Shown here one piece after another: positions 33,694-43,179 of a stretch of 64,000 nucleotides of DNA; the first letter of the stretch is position 1; the number at the start of each line of letters is the position of its first letter. Under the pieces are notes generated by a model. The model saw only the letters and a program-made list of their open reading frames with translations. It did not search any database and was not told the DNA's origin. A program made the position numbers and the translations under genes. The stretch is from Caprella mutica (Eukaryota > Arthropoda > Malacostraca > Amphipoda > Caprellidae). The DNA lies in contig CANNZV010003215.1 in the NCBI GenBank assembly GCA_947561585.1, positions 70,683 to 134,682 on the forward strand, read 5' to 3'.

Positions 33694-34647
33694 CTAAAAC
33701 GGCAAAGGCCCGACCATCGGTGCTTTCTGCAAGAATTGTTTGGCATCTGCCGCTGATTGCACAGGAATCTCTTCCATAGGTAAATGACCAACGTTAGGAT
33801 AGATAATAAGTTCGTTGTCAGCTATTAGCTCTGTAAACCTGTGGGCATCTGCTACTTGAACCCAAAGGTCTTCTTCTCCCCACATAATTAATACGGGCAT
33901 CTTCAAAAGAGAAGGATCTGCCTTAATTTGATCATCTGCTCGATTGATACGCTCTACAAAAGCTTTTCGATTGCCCTTACGGAGACTCATATCAAAGTAT
34001 CTTTGTACAAGCTTTTCAGTCACTTTAGAATCGTCTCCATAAACTTCTTTCAGGCTTTTCTCATGAAGAAATTTAGGTGTGCAGTAAAGTAGAATGTCTT
34101 TTAGTACAGGAGTAGTAGCCAATTTAAAAACCATAGAAACCTCTTTAATGTCTTTACGTGGTAGACCAGATGCATCCACCAGAATAAGCTTTTCTACCTG
34201 TGACTGGTTGGTCAAAGCATAGTTCCAAGCAATCGCTCCTCCCAGCGAGTTTCCTGCAATTGCACACTTTTCAATTCCTAGTTTCTTTAAGAACAAGCCC
34301 ACGAATCCAACATAAGCATCCATGGAGTAATCACCATCTGGTTTTGGTCCGGTTAAACCAAATGCAGGAAGATCCAACCTAATTACTGTAAAGTCACTCT
34401 TTAATTCATCGGTCCATACATCCCAAGTATGTAATGAAGATGAGGTGCCATGAATTAAAAGCAGTGGTTCTCCTTTTCCTTCTATCCTATAATGAACGGG
34501 CATGCCTAGAATGTCAATAAACATGGATTGGTTATTGGTGTACTTTTCGGACAATTCCTCAACAGAAAGGTCACCATGATATTGAGTGGCAAGCAAGCCA
34601 GCTAGAACCAGAAAAAGAGCTAGTAAAATTCTAAAGAACCATTTCAT
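33694..34647 (-). CDS. Alpha/beta hydrolase with N-terminal anchor
   Basis: 317 residues. A single N-terminal membrane segment (about 4-20) precedes an alpha/beta hydrolase: oxyanion motif HGTSSS, nucleophile elbow GNSLGG, acid in GEEDLW, and His in VGHLPMEE. The anchored form suggests action at the membrane or in the periplasm. Substrate unknown. Confidence 0.85.
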   Translation of the reverse strand: MKWFFRILLALFLVLAGLLATQYHGDLSVEELSEKYTNNQSMFIDILGMPVHYRIEGKGEPLLLIHGTSSSLHTWDVWTDELKSDFTVIRLDLPAFGLTGPKPDGDYSMDAYVGFVGLFLKKLGIEKCAIAGNSLGGAIAWNYALTNQSQVEKLILVDASGLPRKDIKEVSMVFKLATTPVLKDILLYCTPKFLHEKSLKEVYGDDSKVTEKLVQRYFDMSLRKGNRKAFVERINRADDQIKADPSLLKMPVLIMWGEEDLWVQVADAHRFTELIADNELIIYPNVGHLPMEEIPVQSAADAKQFLQKAPMVGPLPF

Positions 34648-34746
34648 GAGCTATCGATTTATTTAGCAGTCAAAAGCTACTCATTCTAATTATGAAAACA
34701 ATACGATGCTTATGGCCTTTTGATCACTTTGTTCAGGTTATTTCAT

Positions 34747-34771
34747 TAATTTTGAGCACGAACTACATTTG
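34747..34771 (+). promoter_or_regulatory. Two -7 boxes upstream of pruA
   Basis: TAATTTTG (34747-34754) and TACATTTG (34764-34771), both full TAnnTTTG matches, lie before the pruA ATG at 34783. A -33 TTG at the right distance is not clear for either. Confidence 0.4.
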
Positions 34772-34782
34772 TATTAATACCT

Positions 34783-36411
34783 ATGATAAAAGGAACATTT
34801 ACGACACCCAAACCTATAAATGAGCCAGTTTTAAGTTATGCCAAAGGCAGCTCAGAACGAAAAGCATTACAGGCTGCGCTAAAAGAAGCTAGAGCCGAAA
34901 CCAGAGATATACCTATGTTTATTGGTGGTGAAGAGATATTCACAGAAACCAAAAGAGCATTACATCCACCTCATGATCATCATCACGTACTTGGTCATTT
35001 CAATGAAGGAGATGCAGGTCATGTAAAGCAAGCCATCAATGCAGCACTTGCCGCAAAAGAAGGATGGGAGCGTATGTCTTGGGAACAAAGAGCGGCGATC
35101 TTCTTGAAAGCTGCCGACTTGATTGCAGGTCCGTACCGAGCGCGCATCAATGCTGCAACAATGCTGGGTCAATCTAAAAATGCATACCAAGCAGAAATAG
35201 ATGCAGCTTGTGAATTCATTGACTTCTTGCGTTACAATGTGAAGTTCATGGAAGAAATCTATGCAGAACAGCCTGATTCTTCACCTGGGGTTTGGAACCG
35301 TCTTGAGTACCGACCACTGGAAGGATTCCTTTTTGCCATCACACCTTTCAACTTTACTGCAATTGCTGGTAATCTTTGCGCGGCACCTGCAATGATGGGA
35401 AATACAATAGTATGGAAACCTGCAGATACGCAAGTTTATGCGGCTCATGTAATCATGGAAGTTTTAAGAGAAGCGGGTTTACCTGCAGGTGTTGTCAACT
35501 TGGTATTTGTTGACGGTCCAACAGCTGGAGATATTGTTTTCAAGCATCGAGATTTTGCAGGATTACACTTTACCGGATCTACCAAAGTGTTTCAGGCGCT
35601 TTGGCGTACAATTGGTGAGAACATTAGTATGTACAGGTCTTATCCAAGAATTGTTGGGGAAACGGGAGGAAAGGACTTTATAATGGCTCACCCTTCTTCT
35701 GATGTGGCAGCATTGGCCACCGCAATGGTGAGAGGCGCTTTTGAGTTCCAAGGACAGAAATGTTCGGCGGCTTCAAGGGCTTACATTCCTAAAAGCATTT
35801 GGCCAGCGGTCAAGAAATTAGTTTTGGCTGATTTGAAAACCATCAAAGTGGGTCCAGTGGAAGACTTTGGAAACTTTGTAAATGCTGTTATTGATAAGCG
35901 GTCGTTTGATAATATAGCTGCTTACATTGAAGGTGCGAAGAAAGACCCTACAGTCGAGATTATCGCAGGAGGAGGATACGATGATAGCAAAGGGTACTTT
36001 GTTGAGCCTACAATTGTGGAATCTAAAGACCCGCAATCCACTACAATGTGCGAAGAGGTATTTGGACCATTGCTTACAGTTTATGTGTACAACGATGCAA
36101 ACTTTGAAGACACATTGACTTTGGTTGATGAAACATCACCTTACGCATTGACCGGTTCTATTTTCTCTCAAGATCGCAAAGCTGTAGAATTTGCAGCAAA
36201 CAAGTTGAGAAACGCTGCTGGTAACTTCTACATCAACGATAAGCCAACCGGAGCTGTTGTTGGTCAGCAACCTTTTGGAGGTGCTAGAGGGTCAGGAACC
36301 AATGACAAAGCCGGTTCTAAATTGAATCTTTTGAGATGGGTTAGCCCACGAACAATCAAAGAGACTCTTGTCCCTGCCAAAGATTACCGTTACCCATTCT
36401 TAGAATCATAA
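34783..36411 (+). CDS. pruA: L-glutamate gamma-semialdehyde dehydrogenase
   Basis: 542 residues. The aldehyde dehydrogenase motifs are all present: FTGSTKVFQ, IVGETGGKDFI, and catalytic Cys in FQGQKCSAASRAY (about 327). It oxidises pyrroline-5-carboxylate to glutamate in proline breakdown. A clear terminator follows. Confidence 0.95.
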   Translation: MIKGTFTTPKPINEPVLSYAKGSSERKALQAALKEARAETRDIPMFIGGEEIFTETKRALHPPHDHHHVLGHFNEGDAGHVKQAINAALAAKEGWERMSWEQRAAIFLKAADLIAGPYRARINAATMLGQSKNAYQAEIDAACEFIDFLRYNVKFMEEIYAEQPDSSPGVWNRLEYRPLEGFLFAITPFNFTAIAGNLCAAPAMMGNTIVWKPADTQVYAAHVIMEVLREAGLPAGVVNLVFVDGPTAGDIVFKHRDFAGLHFTGSTKVFQALWRTIGENISMYRSYPRIVGETGGKDFIMAHPSSDVAALATAMVRGAFEFQGQKCSAASRAYIPKSIWPAVKKLVLADLKTIKVGPVEDFGNFVNAVIDKRSFDNIAAYIEGAKKDPTVEIIAGGGYDDSKGYFVEPTIVESKDPQSTTMCEEVFGPLLTVYVYNDANFEDTLTLVDETSPYALTGSIFSQDRKAVEFAANKLRNAAGNFYINDKPTGAVVGQQPFGGARGSGTNDKAGSKLNLLRWVSPRTIKETLVPAKDYRYPFLES

Positions 36412-36417
36412 GAATTT

Positions 36418-36453
36418 AAAAAGCTGCTGGAATCATCTAGCAGCTTTTTTTTT
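36418..36453 (+). terminator. Rho-independent terminator after pruA
   Basis: AGCTGCT (36422-36428) pairs with AGCAGCT (36439-36445), 10-base loop, followed by a run of nine T. It starts 7 bp after the pruA stop. Confidence 0.9.
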
Positions 36454-36466
36454 GCCCTCTTCTGTT

Positions 36467-36474
36467 TAGTTTTG
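36467..36474 (+). promoter_or_regulatory. -7 promoter element for pyrD; decides its start
   Basis: TAGTTTTG, a full TAnnTTTG match. A transcript from here would begin near 36481, so the frame start at 36472 is too early and the GTG at 36493 fits. Confidence 0.5.
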
Positions 36475-36492
36475 TTGTCTAATATTGAACGC

Positions 36493-37530
36493 GTGTATAA
36501 GTCTATCATTAAACCCATTTTCTTTCTTTTCTCAGCCGAAAAGGCGCACTATTTGGCCATGGATCTACTCGGTTTTGCCTTAAAGGTTCCAGGGTTACCG
36601 TGGCTTTTCAAGAGCTTGTATCAAGAAAAAGATAGACGATTGGAACGTGAAGTATTTGGGTTGAAATTTCCTAACCCCGTAGGACTTGCAGCTGGATTTG
36701 ATAAGGATGCAAGATGGATTGATAACCTCGAGAACTTAGGTTTTGGGTTCATTGAAATCGGAACACTGACTCCAGTTCCTCAGGAAGGAAACTCTCAACC
36801 GAGATTATTTAGACTTCCAGCTGATCATGGCTTGATAAACAGAATGGGGTTTAACAATCTTGGTACAGCTTCTGCAGTTGAACGTTTGAAAAGGCGAAAG
36901 AGTAATGTAATCGTAGGTGGTAATATTGGAAAGAACAAAATTACACCTAATAGTGAGGCAGTGAATGACTATGTCAAAAGTTTTGATCTACTCTTTGACC
37001 ATGTAGACTATTTTGTCGTAAATGTGAGTAGTCCAAATACACCAGGCCTAAGAGCCTTGCAAGAAAAGGAGCCGCTAATGCATTTGCTTTCAACTTTGAA
37101 TGACCTAAATCAAAAGCGACCAAACCCAAAGCCTGTCTTGCTCAAGATTGCACCTGATCTCACTTGGACGCAAATTGACGAAGTAATTGAGATTTTGATG
37201 GAGCTGAGTTTAGCAGGAATAATCGCTAGCAATACTACGATCTCTCGTGCTTATTTAAATACCTCAAAGGATGAAATAGAAAATATCGGCAATGGAGGTT
37301 TGTCAGGAGCACCCGTAAGAAAGCGCTCCACTGAAATTATTTCCTATATCAATGAGAAAACCAAAGGTGCACTGCCGATCATAGCTGTTGGGGGCATCTT
37401 TACTGCAGCTGATGCGCAAGAGAAACTTGATGCTGGAGCTAGTTTGGTACAAGTTTATACCGGTTTCATCTATGAAGGGCCAGGTATTGTAAAGCGTATC
37501 CTCCAGGGTCTTAAAAAAGGAACAAAATAA
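36493..37530 (+). CDS. pyrD: Dihydroorotate dehydrogenase, quinone-type (class 2)
   Basis: 345 residues from GTG 36493. The N-terminal amphipathic helix ([19 protein letters not shown]), FMN-binding [20 protein letters not shown], catalytic Ser in [12 protein letters not shown], and C-terminal GGIFTAADA are class 2 features. It oxidises dihydroorotate with quinone in pyrimidine synthesis. Confidence 0.93.
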   Translation: MYKSIIKPIFFLFSAEKAHYLAMDLLGFALKVPGLPWLFKSLYQEKDRRLEREVFGLKFPNPVGLAAGFDKDARWIDNLENLGFGFIEIGTLTPVPQEGNSQPRLFRLPADHGLINRMGFNNLGTASAVERLKRRKSNVIVGGNIGKNKITPNSEAVNDYVKSFDLLFDHVDYFVVNVSSPNTPGLRALQEKEPLMHLLSTLNDLNQKRPNPKPVLLKIAPDLTWTQIDEVIEILMELSLAGIIASNTTISRAYLNTSKDEIENIGNGGLSGAPVRKRSTEIISYINEKTKGALPIIAVGGIFTAADAQEKLDAGASLVQVYTGFIYEGPGIVKRILQGLKKGTK

Positions 37531-37702
37531 GATGAGTAAGAAATTTTTGCCTTTGTAAAAACAGGCTGAAGTTGTAGTGCCGATTCAATGAAACAGATAA
37601 TATAGTCTTCAGAAGCTAGCTGAATGCCTAAAATAACTATCTGGTTTTTTTGCGCACCAAGAGAAAAGCTTAACTTGATAACGCTATTAACCTTTCTCAA
37701 CT

Positions 37703-40700
37703 ATGCTTTCAAAGCTGCCAGATCACCTAAGATCTACTATAGCAATCCTCGTTATAGTATTTATGTTTTCGCAATGTACTTCACACAAATCTACTGGCCT
37801 TGTCAAAGTCGCCAAGGATGACCATATCATTGTGATTGGAGGGAACCTTGGTTCTCGTATGATGAATTACGGCTACTTCGAAACTGAAGTTCATATCCGT
37901 TTTCCGGATAGTACATTATACATTCGGAATATGTGTGATGCAGGAGACACACCTGGTTTTCGTGCGCATAGTGGAAGAAATGATCCGTGGGCATTTCCTG
38001 GAGCTGAGAAGTTCCAAACCGAATTAGCAAAGAAATCAGGAAGTGTAGGTCATCTCGAAAAGCCTGATGAGTGGCTTGCGAGGCATGGCGCTGATGTCAT
38101 CGTTGCTATGTTTGGATTCAGTGCGTCATTTGAAGGAAAGCCGGGTGTTAAAAACTTCAAAGCAGAACTCACCGCTTTCGTTAAGCATACCAAAGCTCAG
38201 AAATATAATGGTGAAAGTACCCCTAGTTTAGTTTTGGTTTCCCCAACTAGTTTCGAAGATTTAACCAATGATTTTGATATCCCAAATGGGGTGAAAGAAA
38301 ATGAAAACCTAGCTCTTTACAGCCAGGCGATTGCCGATGTCGCTACGGCAAACAATGTTCCTTTTGTGGATGCTTTTGGACCAAGCAAAAAGTGGATGAA
38401 GAATACCAAGGAGCCCCTAACTATCGACGGTGTCCAATTGAATGAGAAAGGTTATGAAAAATTTAGTGCGTTATTGGCCAATCAAGTTTTTGGAGGGAAA
38501 CAACAAAGTGGTCCCGATTGGAAAAATTTGCAGGCCGCAGTAAAAGAGAAAAATTGGTTCTGGCATAACGACTTCAAAATTCCCAATGGTGTTCATGTTT
38601 TTGGTCGCAGGTATGATCCTTTCGGGCCAGATAACTACCCATTTGAGTTGGCAAAAGTTAGAGAGATGACTGCAAATCGTGACACCGCAATTTGGATGAC
38701 AGCTCAAGGTAAAACCTACGATTTAGCTGTAGCTGATTCAAAGACTACTAAGCTTCCTGAAGTCGAGTCCAATTACAAGCCAGGAGATTATGGCCGAGGC
38801 AAAAATACCTATCTCTATGGAGAGGAGGCTGAGTCTACCATTAAAGTGCCACCAGGTTACAAGGTTGAGCTCTTTGCTTCTGAGAAGGAATTTGAAGATT
38901 TGGCCAATCCCGTGCAGCTGTCATTCGATAACAAAGGAAGGCTTTGGGTAGCAGTGATGCCTACATATCCACATTACAAACCTGGTGACGCAAGACCCAA
39001 TGACAAATTGATCATTCTAGAAGATACCGACGGAGATGGGAAGGCCGACAAGCAAACAACTTTCGCAGATGGTCTACATATACCGGTTGGTTTCGAATTG
39101 GCACCCGAAGGTGTTTACGTTTCGCAAGGAACCAATCTAAAATTACTAACAGATACTGATGGAGATGATCGTGCCGACAGAGAAGAAATCATTATGAGTG
39201 GTTTTGATGATCATGATACCCATCATGTGATCAGTGCTTTTTGCGCCGATCCTTCAGGTGCTCTTTATATGGGAGAAGGTGTATTTCTGCACACCAATGT
39301 AGAAACGGCTTATGGGACAATTAGAGCTACAAACGGTGGCTTTTATCGTTACGCTCCTCAACAGAAGAAATTGGAACGTACAGCTCAGCTTTCAATTCCT
39401 AACCCATGGGGTATCGCATTTGATGATTGGGGACAGCCCATCTTTGCAGAAACATCTGGGCCAGCCGTACGATGGATGCTTCCTGGCACAGTAAAACCAC
39501 GGTATGCAACAGCTACTCATAAATCGAAAGATCTGATCCAAGAAAAGAATAAAGTGAGGCCTACTTCAGGCTTAGAATTTGTTTCTAGCAGGCATTTCCC
39601 AGATGAAGTCCAGGGAGATATGCTCATCAACAATTCGATTGGCTTTTTAGGTATGAAGCAGCACATTATGAAAGATGATGGCACGGGCTTTTCTACAGAT
39701 TTGCGTCATGATCTAATGGTGGGCTCTGATAAAAACTTTCGCCCAGTTGATATGGAATTTGCTCCCGATGGATCGCTTTATGTAGTAGACTGGCACAATG
39801 TATTGATAGGTCATATGCAACACAATGCGAGAGACCCATATCGAGATCATGTACATGGAAGGATTTTTCGTATCACTTATCCTTCTCGGCCGCTTGTTGA
39901 ACCTGCAAAGATTGATAATGCTTCAATAGATCAGCTTTTAGATAACTTGAAACTCCCAGAATACCGCAGTAGGTACCGCACCAAAAGAGAACTACGAGGT
40001 AGAGATGTAAACGAAGTCTTCGCTGCACTTAAACCATGGGTTGAACGCTTAGACGTTGCAGATGAACGATATGAGCACCACTTACTAGAGGCATTATGGG
40101 TGAGTTGGGGTATTAATAAGTTGGATCCTACGATCTTAAGCCGAGTTTTAGCTTCAAGTGACTTCAGAGCACGCGCTGCTGGAGTTAGGGTGGTCAGGTA
40201 CATGGGAAATCAACTTGAAAACCAAGCTTCATTACTGCGAAAAGCGGCACGAGACGATCATGGACGTGTGAGGCTTGAGGCCATTGTTGCGGCATCTTGG
40301 TTACCAGAGGCAGGTGATGGCCTATCGGTTTTAGCTGCTGCCACTCAAAAGCCTTTAGACGACTGGATGGTGCATGCGCATCAAACTGCCTTGGCACATC
40401 TCAACGGAGAGAGCCTTCCCAAAGTTGTAAAGGAGGAAGCCATCACAACCCACCTCAAAGGTGCCGACTTTGTTCAATACAAGTTAGGGAAAAAGCTCTA
40501 TGAACAAGATGGTTATTGTGCTACCTGTCATCAATCCAATGGTAAAGGTTTGATTGCAGCAGGGTTTCCTCCGCTAGCAGGAACCAAATGGGTGTTGGAG
40601 GATGAAGAAAGATTGATTAAGATCGCCTTGAAAGGATTGACTGGACCAATTAAAGTGGCTAGTATTGATTACAAAGGAGAAGTCGCTATGACGCCTTATG

Positions 40701-40858
40701 AAGGCTTACTTGACGATAATGAGATGGCAGCTGTCTTAACTTATGTGAGAAACTCGTTTGGTAATAAAGCTTCAGTGATTTCGTCTAAACAAGTAGCTAA
40801 GGTAAGGTCTGAAATTAAAGGTAAAAGAGGATTCTATACGGCTAAAGAATTGGAATAA
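37703..40858 (+). CDS. Giant lipoprotein: SGNH-like, dehydrogenase propeller, HEAT and cytochrome c
   Basis: 1051 residues with lipobox FSQC. Residues about 35-260 resemble an SGNH hydrolase, but the GDS position reads GGN (IVIGGNLGSR) and the final His position reads Q (DGVQLNEKGY), so it is probably inactive. Residues about 375-730 are a membrane-bound dehydrogenase-like propeller (PVC-type; DTDGDGKAD and DTDGDDRAD calcium loops). A HEAT-like helical part follows, then a cytochrome c with CATCH (about 940) and an AMTPY Met ligand. It is a periplasmic electron-transfer protein of the PVC-type CxxCH family. Substrate unknown. Confidence 0.85.
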   Translation: MLSKLPDHLRSTIAILVIVFMFSQCTSHKSTGLVKVAKDDHIIVIGGNLGSRMMNYGYFETEVHIRFPDSTLYIRNMCDAGDTPGFRAHSGRNDPWAFPGAEKFQTELAKKSGSVGHLEKPDEWLARHGADVIVAMFGFSASFEGKPGVKNFKAELTAFVKHTKAQKYNGESTPSLVLVSPTSFEDLTNDFDIPNGVKENENLALYSQAIADVATANNVPFVDAFGPSKKWMKNTKEPLTIDGVQLNEKGYEKFSALLANQVFGGKQQSGPDWKNLQAAVKEKNWFWHNDFKIPNGVHVFGRRYDPFGPDNYPFELAKVREMTANRDTAIWMTAQGKTYDLAVADSKTTKLPEVESNYKPGDYGRGKNTYLYGEEAESTIKVPPGYKVELFASEKEFEDLANPVQLSFDNKGRLWVAVMPTYPHYKPGDARPNDKLIILEDTDGDGKADKQTTFADGLHIPVGFELAPEGVYVSQGTNLKLLTDTDGDDRADREEIIMSGFDDHDTHHVISAFCADPSGALYMGEGVFLHTNVETAYGTIRATNGGFYRYAPQQKKLERTAQLSIPNPWGIAFDDWGQPIFAETSGPAVRWMLPGTVKPRYATATHKSKDLIQEKNKVRPTSGLEFVSSRHFPDEVQGDMLINNSIGFLGMKQHIMKDDGTGFSTDLRHDLMVGSDKNFRPVDMEFAPDGSLYVVDWHNVLIGHMQHNARDPYRDHVHGRIFRITYPSRPLVEPAKIDNASIDQLLDNLKLPEYRSRYRTKRELRGRDVNEVFAALKPWVERLDVADERYEHHLLEALWVSWGINKLDPTILSRVLASSDFRARAAGVRVVRYMGNQLENQASLLRKAARDDHGRVRLEAIVAASWLPEAGDGLSVLAAATQKPLDDWMVHAHQTALAHLNGESLPKVVKEEAITTHLKGADFVQYKLGKKLYEQDGYCATCHQSNGKGLIAAGFPPLAGTKWVLEDEERLIKIALKGLTGPIKVASIDYKGEVAMTPYEGLLDDNEMAAVLTYVRNSFGNKASVISSKQVAKVRSEIKGKRGFYTAKELE

Positions 40859-40863
40859 AATGA

Positions 40864-40892
40864 AAAAGAGCCTCTTAGAAAGAGGCCCTTTT
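40864..40892 (+). terminator. Rho-independent terminator
   Basis: GCCTCTT (40870-40876) pairs with AAGAGGC (40880-40886), loop aga, followed by ccTTTTG; an upstream A tract can extend the stem. Confidence 0.8.
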
Positions 40893-40940
40893 GTCTTATA
40901 TGTCTCAACCTCTTTTTAGAGGTACCGTTTTCAATTTAAA

Positions 40941-41066
40941 TTATCTGCTTATCTTCGTATCAGACAGTAGAGGAAGCTCTTTATGATCTTTGATCATCCA
41001 AACAACTAAGTTTGCTATGCCATTTGCAGCTCCTTTTAGCACTTCTTTAAAATTTACGTTTTTCAT
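40941..41066 (-). CDS. Small ORF, 41 codons, unknown
   Basis: ATG at 41066 to TAA at 40941. The predicted peptide begins MKNVNFKEVLKGAANGIANL, then VVWMIKDHKELPLL and SDTKISR: a basic start, a Gly/Ala-rich amphipathic middle and a polar end. It was missed by length cut-offs. No family is recognised. It lies between the cytochrome-fusion terminator and the LytTR gene, transcribed away from the latter. The Gly-Ala helix and small size fit a secreted or membrane-active peptide, but this is a guess. Confidence 0.45.
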   Translation of the reverse strand: MKNVNFKEVLKGAANGIANLVVWMIKDHKELPLLSDTKISR

Positions 41067-41102
41067 CATAATGCTAGATGTATTTGTATACCTAAGTAAC
41101 GA

Positions 41103-41110
41103 TATATTTG
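41103..41110 (+). promoter_or_regulatory. -7 element toward the LytTR gene
   Basis: TATATTTG, a full TAnnTTTG match; a TTG at 41084-41086 gives a spacer of 16, shorter than usual. The leader to the LytTR ATG would be about 260 nt and AT-rich. Confidence 0.3.
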
Positions 41111-41373
41111 TCTAATTGGTTTTACGCTTAGATTTTTTTTTCGAATTAAAAATTACTTCATTTTATCTATAAAAAAAGCGTCTTCTTCGAATGATATATA
41201 CTTTAGTCTTCTGATTAATAGGTAGTTGAGTATTGATTTCATTGAATGTATTTCCATAATTTAGTAAATTATCATACATAATTATAAAATTATAAAAGAT
41301 AACTTTTTGAGTTTCTTGTTTGCCTTTCGCCTTTTTTGATGACAAGTCGAAAAGGGATAAATTGCACTTGCCA

Positions 41374-42246
41374 ATGCGATTGCTCAATTCAATACGACGT
41401 TTAAATGAGCCTTTCCCCGAGAAGAAAAGCTTTAAAGAAAATACAGCGAATGCCGCTTGGATCGGTGCTTTCATTGCATTTTTTTTGTTTTACTTTAAAC
41501 CGTATGGAATTGAGAATGTATCTGGACAGGTTCATTGGGTCGCTTTGATTTTTGGTACAATCACATTTGGTGTAACGGTCTTGGTAGATGCAGTAACTCG
41601 GTTCATTTTTAAGTTCAAAAGAGATACTGACCAATGGACTTTAGGAAAGTGGATCATTGATACCAGCATTTTGATTTTTTTTATTGCAGTCGCCAACTAC
41701 TTGTTCTTTTTATATCTAGCAAATGCTAAAGTCTCATTGGAAGGTTTTCTTGGGATGTTTGTCAGTACTTATGGGCTTGGTTTGTTCCCAATAGTAATAT
41801 CAGGCTTGATGATTCAGATGAAAGCAGCGAAGAAAAACCAATCGGAGGCACTGCAGATTCAAAACAACCTGTTGCCGATTTTCCAACCAGAGAATGATGT
41901 ACTACTGCGATTAAGAGGTCAAAACGTAGGAGAGTTGTTAGAAATGGATCCCAGCTGTTTTTTATTTGCTGAGTCACTTTCTAACTACGTTTCGGTTTGC
42001 TATTTAGATCAGCTTGGAGCGGTTAAGAATGCTAGACTTCGAAATACGATTCAGGCTATTGTTGATCAGATCAAGGACCCAATGATCATGAGGTGCCATC
42101 GATCTTACATAGTGAACGCCCATCACATTTTACAGGTTGATGGGAATGCGCAAGGGCTAAGAATAACGTTAAATTCCTTAGAACAGTCACCAATCCCTGT
42201 TTCAAGAAGCTACGTAAAAGCGATACGTAGTATGCTAAGTAGTTAA
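41374..42246 (+). CDS. Membrane-anchored LytTR transcription regulator
   Basis: 290 residues from ATG 41374. Four membrane helices (about 25-155) precede a LytTR domain with FLFAESLSNYVSVCY, RLRNTIQAIVDQI and MRCHRSYIVNAHHI. The TTG at 41320 is upstream of a helix-like start and adds polar residues only. A four-copy direct-repeat array lies just past its stop, before the DUF2306-like gene. Confidence 0.85.
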   Translation: MRLLNSIRRLNEPFPEKKSFKENTANAAWIGAFIAFFLFYFKPYGIENVSGQVHWVALIFGTITFGVTVLVDAVTRFIFKFKRDTDQWTLGKWIIDTSILIFFIAVANYLFFLYLANAKVSLEGFLGMFVSTYGLGLFPIVISGLMIQMKAAKKNQSEALQIQNNLLPIFQPENDVLLRLRGQNVGELLEMDPSCFLFAESLSNYVSVCYLDQLGAVKNARLRNTIQAIVDQIKDPMIMRCHRSYIVNAHHILQVDGNAQGLRITLNSLEQSPIPVSRSYVKAIRSMLSS

Positions 42247-42255
42247 TTACTGCTT

Positions 42256-42333
42256 GCATTTCGTCCCAAGAATGCCTTGTCATTCGTCCCAAACCATGCA
42301 TTATGTCCCAAAACAATGTCATGTATCCCTAAA
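42256..42333. promoter_or_regulatory. Four direct repeats with about 20-bp period, likely LytTR sites
   Basis: GCATTTCGTCCCAA (42256-42269), GTCATTCGTCCCAAA (42279-42293), GCATTATGTCCCAAA (42298-42312) and GTCATGTATCCCTAAA (42318-42333). The TCCC cores are 23, 19 and 20 bp apart. LytTR proteins bind paired direct repeats about two helical turns apart, and this array lies between such a regulator and the next gene. Confidence 0.55.
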
Positions 42334-42391
42334 TTTTTACTTCTGAAATTGAACGCCGTATAATTGAGTAACGAAAAAAAAATTCAAACTC

Positions 42392-43090
42392 ATGGCAATT
42401 TATCATAAGGTTCTTTTGTGGATTCATATTGCGGCTGGCACGATAAGTCTAGTTCTCTTTTGGCTTCCAGCAGTCTTTACAGGAAAGGGAAGTGCTTGGC
42501 ACGTCAAGATCGGTAAGATCTATATGTTCTTTATGTATACCGTTGTAGTCACTGCAGCCATACTGTCAATAGATAATGCACTGATGGGATTTTATGAGCC
42601 AGCAGCCTTCCTTGGTTTTCTTTCTTTACTTACGGCAAGACCACTTTGGTACGGAACAGCGGTACTTAAATATAAAAAGGGTCAGCCACAATCCTTTTGG
42701 GTAAAACAGATGGTGGTTCGGATGGCTGTAATCGTGGGAGGAATAGGAATGATAGCTTATGCTATGGCTTTAAACTTTGCAGACTTTGGTGTGCTCATGA
42801 TGATTTTTGGAATCCTCGGCATTTCTGACCTGCCGTCTTGGATCAAGGAATATAAGAATCCACCAACAAAAGTGGATTGGTTAAGAGAGCACTATGCAGG
42901 GATGATCGTCAGTGGATTGGCAGCATATACTGCGTTCTTTGCTTTTGGAGGACGAAGGTTCATGTCTGGGCTATTGACTGATTATTGGCAAGTATTGCCA
43001 TGGGTTTTACCAACAGTGATTGGTGTGACCGCAATTAACTTGCTTGATAGAAAGTATGGACGAAAGAAAAAAAACAAGGTTACAGCCTAA
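42392..43090 (+). CDS. DUF2306-like multi-span membrane protein
   Basis: 232 residues, about seven membrane helices. The opening WIHIAAGTISLVLFW, then HVKIGKIYMF, is the DUF2306-type pattern (His residues at helix ends). Function unknown. The upstream direct-repeat array suggests control by the LytTR regulator. Confidence 0.7.
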   Translation: MAIYHKVLLWIHIAAGTISLVLFWLPAVFTGKGSAWHVKIGKIYMFFMYTVVVTAAILSIDNALMGFYEPAAFLGFLSLLTARPLWYGTAVLKYKKGQPQSFWVKQMVVRMAVIVGGIGMIAYAMALNFADFGVLMMIFGILGISDLPSWIKEYKNPPTKVDWLREHYAGMIVSGLAAYTAFFAFGGRRFMSGLLTDYWQVLPWVLPTVIGVTAINLLDRKYGRKKKNKVTA

Positions 43091-43114
43091 TCACTTCAAG
43101 ACTTCACCTAAACC

Positions 43115-43157
43115 AAAGAAGCCAAAGACTTTTATGTCCTTGGCTTCTTTTTTCTTT
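43115..43157. terminator. Bidirectional terminator between convergent genes
   Basis: A 15-bp stem (43115-43129 with 43136-43150, one mismatch) built from AAAGAAGCCAA and TTGGCTTCTTT, followed by a T-rich run. It lies between the DUF2306-like gene and the SDR. Confidence 0.9.
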
Positions 43158-43179
43158 TCATTTGTTCAGTATCCAGTCT

